Shown here piece after piece: positions 38,934 through 48,000 of a stretch of DNA of 64,000 nucleotides (positions within the stretch are counted from its first letter, which is position 1; every line of letters starts with the position of its first letter). The translations under genes were made by a program, and so were the position numbers. Source of the DNA: Kocuria rosea subsp. polaris (GTDB lineage: Bacteria > Actinomycetota > Actinomycetes > Actinomycetales > Micrococcaceae). The stretch covers positions 222,783 to 286,782 of the forward strand of contig NZ_LQBK01000033.1 in assembly GCF_001483755.1 (NCBI RefSeq), given 5' to 3'. The notes under the pieces were generated by a model. It did not search any database, was not told the DNA's origin, and was given only the letters and a program-made list of their open reading frames with translations.

Positions 38934-40015
38934 CACGCGGTCTCCGGCAGGTCCTCGCCGAGCCAGTGCGCGATGAGCGCGTGCGCGATGGAGACCCGCC
39001 CGGGGAGGGTCACCGACCCGGTGCGTGCCGCGTCCCGCAGCTGCGCCCGGGTGAACCAGCGCAGCTCCAGGATCTCCTGGCCGTCCGGGACGGCCGCCCC
39101 GGAGCGCACCACCGCCCGGCAGCCGAGCATCAGGGAGCGCGGGAACGGCCAGGGCTGGGAGCCCAGGTACTGCACGTCGCCCACGGTCAGGCCCGCCTCC
39201 TCGGCGACCTCGCGGACCACGGCCTGCTCGAGGGACTCCCCCGGCTCCACGAACCCGGCGAGCGTCGAGAACCGGTTGCCCTTCCAGAGCGCGGAGCGGC
39301 CCAGCAGCAGCCGTTCCCGCTCGGGATCGGGGTGGCCGTCGCTCACCGCCACGATGATCGCGGGGTCGGTGCGCGGGAAGTGCAGGGAGTCGTCGTTGCG
39401 GCACTGCCGGGCCCACCCGGAGCGGATCACCTCGGTGGGCTCCCCGCACTGGGGGCACCGGGGGTGGTCCCGGTGCCACAGGCCCACGGACTGGGCGGTG
39501 ACGAGCAGCGAGGTGTCCGCCGCCGGGAGCACCGGGCCCAGTTCGCGCAGGCCGGCCCAGCGCAGCTCCCCCGCGCCCCGGGCGGCGGCGAACTCGGCGA
39601 CGGCCGCCACGAGCGGTTCGGGCACCGCGAAGGGCTCCGCCGCCGCGTCCTCGCCCCCGGGCTCGGGGGCCGCGACGGCCCGCAGCAGCACCCGGGGGCC
39701 GCGGGCGCCGTCGGCACCGGGCAGCCGTCCCAGGTAGACCTCCGGGCGGCGCGGGTCGTGGGGAACGGCGGGGAGCTCGGCCGCGGGCACCAGGACGAGG
39801 GCGCCGCCGGCGACGGGGGCGAGCCCGCCGGCGAGCACGAGCACGAGCGTGGCGGGGTCCTGGGCGGCGAGCACGCGCACGTCCTGGAGCTCGCGGTCGA
39901 CGGCGTCGCGGTCGAAGGCCGTCGCCGCGAACGGCAGGCGGGCCGGCGAGAGACGCTCGGGGGCGGGCACGGGGCGGGAGCCGGGGACGGGCTCGGGGAG
40001 GCTGGAGGCGGGCAC
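38930..40015 (-). CDS. nudC: NAD(+)/NADH diphosphatase NudC
   Basis: 361 residues. N-terminal NudC-specific domain, zinc-ribbon region starting HPRCPQCGEPTEV, Nudix box GFVEPGESLEQAVVREVAEEAGL and the NudC-specific SQPWPFPRSLM that follows it. The enzyme cleaves NAD(H) to NMN(H) and AMP and can remove NAD caps from RNA. In the zinc region I see C-x2-C and one further Cys (RQCRND); the fourth ligand of the standard site is not evident. No SD; TACAGT lies 6 bases before the GTG, so the mRNA is predicted to be leaderless. Confidence 0.93.
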   Translation of the reverse strand: MPASSLPEPVPGSRPVPAPERLSPARLPFAATAFDRDAVDRELQDVRVLAAQDPATLVLVLAGGLAPVAGGALVLVPAAELPAVPHDPRRPEVYLGRLPGADGARGPRVLLRAVAAPEPGGEDAAAEPFAVPEPLVAAVAEFAAARGAGELRWAGLRELGPVLPAADTSLLVTAQSVGLWHRDHPRCPQCGEPTEVIRSGWARQCRNDDSLHFPRTDPAIIVAVSDGHPDPERERLLLGRSALWKGNRFSTLAGFVEPGESLEQAVVREVAEEAGLTVGDVQYLGSQPWPFPRSLMLGCRAVVRSGAAVPDGQEILELRWFTRAQLRDAARTGSVTLPGRVSIAHALIAHWLGEDLPETAW

Positions 40016-40021
40016 GTCTCC

Positions 40022-40027
40022 ACTGTA
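40022..40027 (-). promoter_or_regulatory. -10 box of nudC (leaderless)
   Basis: Minus-strand TACAGT, GGAGAC, GTG: 6-base spacing. It would drive nudC-uvrD2. The divergent phosphotransferase box is 80 bases away. Confidence 0.5.
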
Positions 40028-40107
40028 GCGACCCGCCCGGACCCCGGGTCCCCGGCCCGGGCGGGTGGGGACGGGCACGGCGGCCGCTCTCCCCGCCGGG
40101 CCTCTTG

Positions 40108-40113
40108 TAGGGT
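40108..40113 (+). promoter_or_regulatory. -10 box of phosphotransferase gene (leaderless)
   Basis: TAGGGT, GGACGCC, GTG at 40121: 7-base spacing and no RBS. Confidence 0.5.
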
Positions 40114-40120
40114 GGACGCC

Positions 40121-41515
40121 GTGAGCACGTCCCTCGAGCACCTGGCCGCCGTCGCCGCCGCAGGCGTCCCCGGACTCGCGCCCGTGGCCGTGGGACCCTC
40201 CCCCGACGACGACGCCGACTTCCGGTCCGCCGTGGTGGTCGACGCGGCCGGCCGGCGCTGGCGGGTGCGCTCCCCGCTGAGTCCCGAGGCGAGCGTGCGC
40301 CTGGAGACCGAGCACCTGGTGCTCCGCTCCTTCACCCCGGCCGTCCGGTCCCGCCTCCCGTTCCTGGTCCCCACCGCCGCGGGCTCCGTGGCCCACGGCG
40401 ACCTGCACGCCTTCGTGCACTCCCACATCGAGGGCGCCCCGCTGGACATCGACGCGCTGGCCCGCATGGCCGCGGAGCCGGACCCGGAGCACCACCGGCA
40501 CGTGCCCAGCGCCGATCCGCCCCCCACGCTCACCGTGCAGCTCGGGCGGCTGCTGGCCGCGATCCACGCCCTGCCGCCCGCCCTGGTCCTGGACGCGGAC
40601 CTGCCCGGCTACACCGCCGAGCAGTGCCGGACGCGCCGGGTCGCGGAGCTGCGCCGGGCTGCCGGGACGCAGCGCGTGCCGGCCGCTCTGCTGCACCGGT
40701 GGGAAGGGGTCCTGGAGGACCGCGACGTGTGGCGGTTCGAGCCCCGCGTGGTCCACGGCGACCTGCAGGAGGACGACCTCGTGATCTCCCGCGGGCGGGT
40801 GCGCGGGGTGACCGGGTGGACCGATCTGCACGTGGGCGATCCCGCCGAGGACTTCGCGTGGCTCCTCGCGGCACGCGACGCCCGTCTCGCCGAGGGCGTG
40901 CTCGAGGCCTACGCCGCGGCCTGCCGCCGCACGTCCTTCCAGGCGCCCGACCGGGAACCGGACCCCCACCTGCTGGACCGCGCCCGGCTGGACGCGGAGC
41001 TCGCTCTCGCCCAGTGGCTGGTGCGCGCCGTGGACCGCGGCGCGGACGACCTGGTGGCCGACGCGGAGCAGATGCTCGCCACCCTCGAGCAGGACGTCGC
41101 CCGGCTCCCGGACCAGGCACGGGGTGCCGGGTCCCCGGAGCACCCGGCGGAGCTCTCCGTGCCGCACGGGGACCAGCGCCCCCGGCCGGCCGGCGGCACC
41201 GAGAGTTCCCAGCCGGCCGGCGGCCCCGAGGGTTCCCGTCCGGCGAGCGGCCCCGGGAGCCCTCGACCGGCAGGCGACCCCCAGGGTTCCCGTCCGGCGA
41301 GCGGCCCCGGGAGCCCTCGACCGGCAGGCGACCCCCAGGGTTCCCGTCCGGCGAGCGGCCCCGACAGCCCCCGTGCGGTGCACGGCATCGAGGGCTCCCA
41401 CCGGATGCGTGATCCCGAGGGCCCCGCCCCGGCCGGGGCGCCCGGGCCTCTCCCCGGCCGCACGCCGCGGGAGGGCCCGGAGGGCCCCGCTCAGGGGCGC
41501 AGCACCACGTCGTAG
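40121..41515 (+). CDS. APH-family phosphotransferase with repeat-rich C-terminal tail
   Basis: 464 residues from the GTG giving VSTSLEHLAAV. Kinase-like fold of the aminoglycoside/macrolide phosphotransferase (APH) family: VVDAAGRRWRVRSP (N-lobe lysine strand replaced by Arg), catalytic HGDLQEDDL and TGWTDLHVGDPAEDF (DFG-like). Mycobacteria have a homologue at the same place (Rv3200c region by memory, not certain). Residues 350-464 are a low-complexity tail of Gly/Pro/Ser/Arg with an 18-residue repeat (54-base DNA repeat at 41231-41365). Substrate unknown; resistance should not be assumed. Overlaps adnB by 25 bases, tail to tail. Confidence 0.83.
   Translation: MSTSLEHLAAVAAAGVPGLAPVAVGPSPDDDADFRSAVVVDAAGRRWRVRSPLSPEASVRLETEHLVLRSFTPAVRSRLPFLVPTAAGSVAHGDLHAFVHSHIEGAPLDIDALARMAAEPDPEHHRHVPSADPPPTLTVQLGRLLAAIHALPPALVLDADLPGYTAEQCRTRRVAELRRAAGTQRVPAALLHRWEGVLEDRDVWRFEPRVVHGDLQEDDLVISRGRVRGVTGWTDLHVGDPAEDFAWLLAARDARLAEGVLEAYAAACRRTSFQAPDREPDPHLLDRARLDAELALAQWLVRAVDRGADDLVADAEQMLATLEQDVARLPDQARGAGSPEHPAELSVPHGDQRPRPAGGTESSQPAGGPEGSRPASGPGSPRPAGDPQGSRPASGPGSPRPAGDPQGSRPASGPDSPRAVHGIEGSHRMRDPEGPAPAGAPGPLPGRTPREGPEGPAQGRSTTS
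41231..41365. repeat. 54-base tandem repeat inside the phosphotransferase C-terminus
   Basis: Copies start at 41231, 41285 and 41339 (the last partial), each opening GGTTCCCGTCCGGCGAGCGG; the two full copies look identical. Each encodes an 18-residue unit GSRPASGPGSPRPAGDPQ. A decayed related copy precedes at about 41200-41230. Confidence 0.88.
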
Positions 41516-44500
41516 GCCTCCCGGACCACCGCCTCGAGCTCCTCGGCCCCGGCGAGGTCGTGCGGGCGGACCACCCGGTCCTCGGCCACGTAGTAGAAGG
41601 CGGCGGTGACCTCCTCGAGCGGGACGCCCCGCAACCGGGACCACGCGAGCCGGTACACCGCCAGCTGCGCCGACCGCTCCCGCAGCTCCCGCCCGGCCGG
41701 TGCCCGCCCCGTCTTCCAGTCGACCAGCTCCCACGTGCCGTCGCCGTCGCGGAAGACGGCGTCCACCCGGCCCCGCACCGTGATCCCGGCGACCGGGGTC
41801 TCGAGGGGGAACTCCACCGCGTACGGCTGCCGGTCCGCCCACGGGCTCGACCGGAACGTCGCGGCGAGCTCGGGGAGGTCGTAGGCCGCGTCGACGTAGT
41901 CGTCGGCGGTCCCGGGCAGCTCCCCGGCGTCGAAGATCGCCGAGCTGCCGTAGTACTGCTCGATCCAGGCGTGGAACGTGGTGCCCCGCCGCGCCGCGGT
42001 CCCGGGCCGGCGCGGCATGGGCCGGCGCAGGCCCGACACGACCTCGAGCGGGTCGCGCGAGAGCGCCACGAGGGTCGACGCCGAGACGTGGGACGGCATG
42101 GGGACGGTCCGCTCCGTCCTGGCGTCCTCGTGCCGGGCCAGCAGGATCTTCGCCTCCTCCGACCACCGGCGCGGGTCGGGCGCGAGCCCGTCCCGCGCCG
42201 CGACGCCGAGCAGGTCCTCGACGTCGAGGTCCGCGGTGTCCTCGAACCCGCGCTCCCGCACCGCGCGGGCGGCCCGTTCGAGCACGGCCCGGCGGCCGAG
42301 GTGCGGGGGCGGGCTCACGCGCACGGAGCTGTGCCCGCTCTCGTCCGTCACGGTCTCGGTGACCTCGGGACCCTCCAGCGGGTCGTACGGCCACGGAGCG
42401 CTCAGCACGGTGGCCGCCGCCGGGTTGCGCGCCCCCTCGGGCACCTCGGCCCAGGGGCCGAGGCGGACGGACGGCTCGGGGCCCTCGGTCAGCGGCGCCA
42501 GCTCCGCGACGAACGCGGAGGGCCCCTGGCTCTTCGCGGCCGTGCCCCGGAAGGCGGTGCAGGACAGTTCCAGCACCTCCCGGGCCCGGGTCACGGCCAC
42601 GTAGGCGAGCCGGCGCTCCTCGTCCTCGGCGTGCTGGGCGGCGAGCTCCAGGTACTCCGCGTGGGACTCCTCGAGGGCCTTCAGGTCGGTCGTGTCCACG
42701 GCCCACTGCGGCAGGAACCGGGCGTCACCGCGCAGCGGCCAGGCCAGGGTGCCGGTGTCGAGGGTCCAGCGGGAGGGCTTGTCGGTCGGGAAGTTCCCCG
42801 CGTTGAGGCCCGGGACGTAGACGTGGTCCCACTCGAGGCCCTTGGAGGCGTGCACCGTGACGAGCTGCACGGCGTCGTGCCGTGTGCTCTCCGGGCCGGG
42901 CTCGAGCCCGTTCTCCTCCGCGAGCGTGACGTCGAGCCACGCGAGGAAGGCCGAGACGTCGCTCGTCGCGGAGAACGCGGTGAAGGACTGTGCCGCCTCC
43001 TGGAAGGCGTCCAGGTTGCGCCGCGCCTGGTGGACGGCGCGGTGCGGGTGCGCGGCCACCTCGACGTCGAGGCCGAGGACCGTCTCGACCTCGTGGAGCA
43101 GGCTGGGCAGGTCGTCGGAGAGGAAGGAGCGCAGGTGCTCCAGCTCCGCCCGCAGCCTGATCAGGCGTTCCCGCGCGGTCCCGGACAGGCTGCGGCCGTG
43201 CGCGGAGGACCAGCCCGGCCGTGGGAGGGTCTCGAGGGCCTCGATCAGCGACGCGTGGTCGGAGAGATCCGGTTCGACGAGGGCGTCCTCCTGGGCCTCC
43301 TCCGCGGTCACCGGGCTCTCGAGGTCCTCGGCCCGGCCGGCTCGCGCGGCCTCCGTGCGGCGTCGTTCCAGGTGCGACGCCCAGTCGGCGAGGGCCATGA
43401 GGTCCCGGGTGCCGATCCGCCAGCGGGCGCCCGCGAGCAGCCGCACGAGGGCGTCCGAGCGGCCGGGGTCGTCCAGCACCCGGAGGGTCGCGACGACGTC
43501 GGAGACCTCCGGCGTGCTGAGCAGCCCGCCCAGGCCCACGACCTCGTAGGGGATGCCCCGGACGGCGAGCTCCCGGCGCACGGGCTCGATCTGGGAGCGC
43601 TTGCGGCAGAGCACCGCCATGGTGGGCATCTGGTCCTCCGGCTCGCCGCGGTGCTGCTCCCGGCGGGTCCGGACCCGCTCCGCGAGCGCGACGGCCTCCT
43701 CGACGTCGGTCGCCCACCGGCTGATCCGCACCCGCCCGGTGCCCGCACCGGGCCGCGGGGTCAGCTCGGGAACGGCGAGGGAGGACCGGCTGCGCGCCCA
43801 CGCGGGCAGGGTCCGCAGGGGCGCGGCGATGGTGTTGGCGACGTCGAGGATGCTCGCGTCGTTGCGCCACGCCGTGGTGAGGAAGCTGGGCTCCCCGTCC
43901 TGACCGGGGGCCACCGGGAAGGAGTCGTAGAAGCCGAACAGCTGCCCGGAGGACGCCCCGCGGAAGCCGTAGATCGACTGCTGGGGGTCGCCCACGGCCA
44001 TCACGGAGTGCCCCTGGCCGAAGAGGGCGGCGAAGAGCCGCAGCTGGGCGTGCGAGGTGTCCTGGAACTCGTCGAGCAGCACCACCCGGTGGCGCTCCCG
44101 CTCGGTCCGGCGGGCGGCCGGGTCCTGCTCCGCGAGCCGGGCCGCCGCGGAGAGCAGGTCGCCGAAGTCCATGGCCTGGGCCTCGTGCTTGCGCCGGGAG
44201 AAGTCGGCCACGAGCTCGGCGAGGACCCACGCGGTGCGCTGGTTGTCCTCGACCTTCTTCAGCTGGGCGCCCAGGGTCTTCTTCCGGCGCCCCGGGGGCG
44301 TGGTGGCCAGCGCGCCGAGCAGCTGGGACGCGAAGCGCTCCACGTCCCCCGGGTCCACGAGGTGCTCCGCGCACGCCGAGGCGAGGTCGAGGACGGCGCC
44401 GACCATCGTCGACTTCGCGGGCATGGTCTCCAGCAGCTCCCCGGTCCAGGCCTCCACGGTCTGCGCGGCGATCTGCCAGGTCCGGGCCTGGCCCAGCAGC

Positions 44501-44979
44501 GTGGTGTCCGGCTCGATCCCGATCCGCAGCCCGTAGTTGCGCACGAGCGTGTTGGCGTAGGAGTGGTAGGTGCTGACGGTGGGGTCCTGGGGCGCGGCCG
44601 GCAGGTCGTCCTCCTCGGCGTCCACGGGGGCGACGAGCCCCTGGGCGCGCAGCCGGGCGAGCCGGGAGCGCATGCGCTCCCCCAGTTCGCCGGCGGCCTT
44701 GCGGGTGAACGTCACGCCGAGGACCTGGTCCGGGGCGACCACGCCGTTGGCCACGAGCCAGACCACGCGGTCGACCATGGTGGCGGTCTTGCCCGAGCCC
44801 GCGCCCGCGACGACCAGCCGGGGCGTGAGCGGGGCGGAGATCACCGCTGACTGCTGCGCCGTGGGCCGGTTGCCGCCGAGCAGCTCGGCGAGCTCCTCGG
44901 GGCTGTACCGGGGCTCGACGCCGCCGTAGGGGTGCTCGGCCGTGCCGGGCGCGGTGCGGTCGCCGGGGGCGTCGGTCAT
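41491..44979 (-). CDS. adnB: AdnB-type helicase-nuclease subunit
   Basis: 1162 residues: N-terminal UvrD-like motor with Walker A AGAGSGKT (K64), Walker B LLDEFQDTS, GDPQQSIYGFRGA (III), VHASKGLEWDHV (V) and VAVTRAREVLELSC (VI), then a C-terminal RecB-like nuclease with GRVDAVF and LVDWKTGRAP. AdnAB is the actinobacterial motor-nuclease that resects double-strand breaks; AdnB is the leading motor in mycobacteria. ATG with CAGGAG upstream (long spacing). adnA is 50 bases upstream in the same direction, so both subunits are co-transcribed. Confidence 0.92.
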   Translation of the reverse strand: MTDAPGDRTAPGTAEHPYGGVEPRYSPEELAELLGGNRPTAQQSAVISAPLTPRLVVAGAGSGKTATMVDRVVWLVANGVVAPDQVLGVTFTRKAAGELGERMRSRLARLRAQGLVAPVDAEEDDLPAAPQDPTVSTYHSYANTLVRNYGLRIGIEPDTTLLGQARTWQIAAQTVEAWTGELLETMPAKSTMVGAVLDLASACAEHLVDPGDVERFASQLLGALATTPPGRRKKTLGAQLKKVEDNQRTAWVLAELVADFSRRKHEAQAMDFGDLLSAAARLAEQDPAARRTERERHRVVLLDEFQDTSHAQLRLFAALFGQGHSVMAVGDPQQSIYGFRGASSGQLFGFYDSFPVAPGQDGEPSFLTTAWRNDASILDVANTIAAPLRTLPAWARSRSSLAVPELTPRPGAGTGRVRISRWATDVEEAVALAERVRTRREQHRGEPEDQMPTMAVLCRKRSQIEPVRRELAVRGIPYEVVGLGGLLSTPEVSDVVATLRVLDDPGRSDALVRLLAGARWRIGTRDLMALADWASHLERRRTEAARAGRAEDLESPVTAEEAQEDALVEPDLSDHASLIEALETLPRPGWSSAHGRSLSGTARERLIRLRAELEHLRSFLSDDLPSLLHEVETVLGLDVEVAAHPHRAVHQARRNLDAFQEAAQSFTAFSATSDVSAFLAWLDVTLAEENGLEPGPESTRHDAVQLVTVHASKGLEWDHVYVPGLNAGNFPTDKPSRWTLDTGTLAWPLRGDARFLPQWAVDTTDLKALEESHAEYLELAAQHAEDEERRLAYVAVTRAREVLELSCTAFRGTAAKSQGPSAFVAELAPLTEGPEPSVRLGPWAEVPEGARNPAAATVLSAPWPYDPLEGPEVTETVTDESGHSSVRVSPPPHLGRRAVLERAARAVRERGFEDTADLDVEDLLGVAARDGLAPDPRRWSEEAKILLARHEDARTERTVPMPSHVSASTLVALSRDPLEVVSGLRRPMPRRPGTAARRGTTFHAWIEQYYGSSAIFDAGELPGTADDYVDAAYDLPELAATFRSSPWADRQPYAVEFPLETPVAGITVRGRVDAVFRDGDGTWELVDWKTGRAPAGRELRERSAQLAVYRLAWSRLRGVPLEEVTAAFYYVAEDRVVRPHDLAGAEELEAVVREAYDVVLRP

Positions 44980-45029
44980 GGTCGCTGTCGTCTCCTGCTG
45001 TCCGGGTGGGAGGGGTCCGGGGTCCGTCC

Positions 45030-48000
45030 TCACGGTTCGCTCACCTGCCGCCCCTCGGCGCACAGCGGGCAGATCTGCGGCAGCTTGCACCCGTGCCCGT
45101 TGAAGGCGCCCTCGGCCTGGTCGTGGCGGGCGGTGAACCGCTCCCCGGCCACGAGCTCCGCGGCCCGGGTGATCAGTTCCCGCGCCCACGTGGCCTCCGG
45201 GTCGAGGGGGTCCTGCTGCTGCACGGAGGGGGACTTGGCCCGGGTGCCGAGCTGGACGAGCAGGGCGCCGCCGGAGAGCTCCGTCACGGTGCCGCCGGGC
45301 AGCTCGAGGACGGCCTCGTCCGCCCCGGCGACCATGGCCGTGCCCGCCCCCGCCGTCAGCGCCACCTGATAGGCCGCCAGCTGCGGGTGCTCGGCGATCT
45401 TCGCCCCGGCCGGCTGGTTCCGTCCGGTCTTGAGGTCGACGACGACGTAGCGGCCCTGCTCGTCCAGCTCCAGGCGGTCCACGCGGCCCCGGAGCAGGGC
45501 GTCACGCGCCCGTCCCTGGACGAGCACGCTGAAGGCGCCCTCCACGGAGGCCAGCCGACGGCCGTGCTTGCTGCGGGCGTCCAGGACGTACTGGGCGAAC
45601 TTGCGCAGCATCTGCCGGGCCCGCTCGAGCTGGACCGCGGACTCCCAGGTGTCCGGCAGGCCCAGCGTGGGCCACCGGCGCTCGAGCTCGGCGACGAGCT
45701 CGGAGCCCGCCGCCTCCGGCAGCTCCTCGGCGATGGCGTGCACGAGCGAGCCGAGGCTGCGGCTGAGGTCGGTGGCGGCCTCGGCCCGCGAGGCCGCCAC
45801 GAACCAGTCGAGCGGGGACCGGTGGATGGTCTCGATCCGGGACGGGGAGACGGGCACGGGGACGCCGTCGTCGAAGACGGGCGCCGTGCTGGAGAGCTCC
45901 CCCGCGCCCCACCAGGTGTCGGGGTCGGCGCCCGGCACCGGGCGCGGGGAGGAGGCGATGCGGTGGAGCAGCCGGGCCGCGGCCTCGGAGCGCACCGGGT
46001 CCTCCTTGTGCAGCTGGACCCACTGCCGCAGCTCGGCCACGAGGGCGCGCAGCGTCATGGGCCGCGGGGCGTCCACCACGGCCCGGGTGCCGTCCCCGTC
46101 CCGGGATCCCGGCGGGTCGACGAGGTCCAGGAACTCCGAGGGCTGCTCGTCCTCGCCCGAGGCCGCCGTGACCACGAGCGTTCCGCAGCTGCGGGAGACC
46201 GCGGCGGAGAAGGAGCGCAGCTCGTCGTGGCGGACCTCCCGCATCCGGGTCACCGGGGTGACGCGTGCGGCCTGCTCGACGCCGAGGTCGAGCGCGTCCG
46301 TGAGCAGGTCCGCGCCCAGCAGCTGCCCGCGGAGACGGGTGTTGGGCCACACGCCCTCCTGCACGCCGGCCACGAACACCACCGGCCACTGCCGGCCCGC
46401 GGCCGTGGCCGGGGTCATGATCTCCACCGTCTCGTCGGTCGGGGCGCGGGCGGCCAGGGTGTCCATGGGCAGGTCCTGGTTGTCGATGTAGTCCAGGAAC
46501 TGTGCGGGGCTCGCGCCCGGCAGGTGGTCGACGTACCGCTCGGCCGACTCGAACAGGCCCACCACGGCGTCGAGGTCGCGGTCGGCCCGCTCCCCCGCCG
46601 GGCCGCCCTCCAGCGCGCGGCGCCGCCAGGACTCGGCGACCCCGGCCGCCTCCCACAGCGCCCACAGGACGGTCTCCGCCGTGGCGCCCTCCTCCCGGAG
46701 GGCGCCGGTCCCGGCCGAGAGCATCCGGGCGATCCTGCGGGCCGGCACGGAGCGCACCCCGGAGGCGTCGAGCGCCCCGGGGGCCACGAGGGCCTCCACG
46801 AGCAGGTCGTCGCTGGTGCGGACCCCGCCCCCGGCGAGCTCCTCCGCCCGGAGCCGCTGGCGCAGCCGGCGGACGTCCATCGGGGAGGCGCCGCCGATCC
46901 GCGAGGTCAGGAGGTCGACGGCCGCCTGGACGGTGAGGGCGCCGAAGTGCCCGTCCGCCCCGCGGTCCCCCGCCGCCCCGGCCGCCTCGGTCACGATGCG
47001 CAGGGCGCCCAGCAGGGGGCGCACCGCCGGCTCGTCCCGGACCGGCGTCTCCGCCGCGGAGGTGCTGACGGGCGCGCCGAGGGCGGAGAGCTGGCGCTCG
47101 AGGCCCTCCAGGTAGCGGCCGTTGCGCACGACCACGGCCATGTCGGCCAGCGGGACCCCGTGCACGAGGTGGCGCTCGAGGACCTGGTGCGCGATCCAGC
47201 GGGCCTCGTGCAGCGGCGACGGGAGCACCACCGTGGTGACCTCGCCCTGCGGCGCACCGGCTCCCGCGCCGGTCCCCGGGCCGCCGGCCGGGGCGTGCTC
47301 CGCCGCGGCGCCCGCGGCGTCCGTGAGGGCAGGGGCGTCCTCGGCGTCCAGTGTGTTGTCGGCGTTCTCGGCGTCCGGGGTGTTGTCGGCGTCCGCGGTG
47401 CCCTCGAGGGGCAGGAGGGTGCGGGGGTGCCGGGCCCCGGCGACGGCGGGGATCCGCTCGGCCACGCGCTGCCAGACCTCCGCGACGGCCCCGGGCATCC
47501 GCCGGCTCGTGCCCAGGGTGTGCCGCCGGAGGGGCCGTGCGGGATCGGCGAGGCGGTCGTCGAGGGTGCGCAGGAGGTCGGGCCGGGCCCCGCGGAAGCC
47601 CTGGACCACGGTGTCCGTGCAGACGGTCATGACGGTGTCCCGCCCCCGGCACAGCACGGCGAGCAGCCGGTGGATCGAGGGCGTCGCCTCGTGCAGGTCG
47701 TCCACGAGCACGAGCTCGAGCCGCTCCTGCTCGGCCCGCAGGAACTCCGGCTGCTCCTCGAGGACCCGTGCGGCCTCGGTCACGAGGACGGCGGGGTCGT
47801 AGGACTCCGGCATCCGCAGCCGGCGCACGGCCAGGTACTCGGCGCGCACCGTGGCGGCCGCCGCCCAGTCCGGGCGCTCCAGGCGCCGGGCGAGGGCGCG
47901 GAGGTCGTCGGGGGCGAGGTCGTACTCGGACATCCGGTCGAAGAGCTCGCGCACCTCCTGGCGGAAGCCGCGGGTGCCCAGGGCCTCCCGGAGGTCGGGG

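Noticed and set aside
40121..41110. Phosphotransferase as an antibiotic-resistance gene
   Set aside because: The APH fold is shared by many metabolic kinases; genomic context is conserved housekeeping and no mobile element is present.
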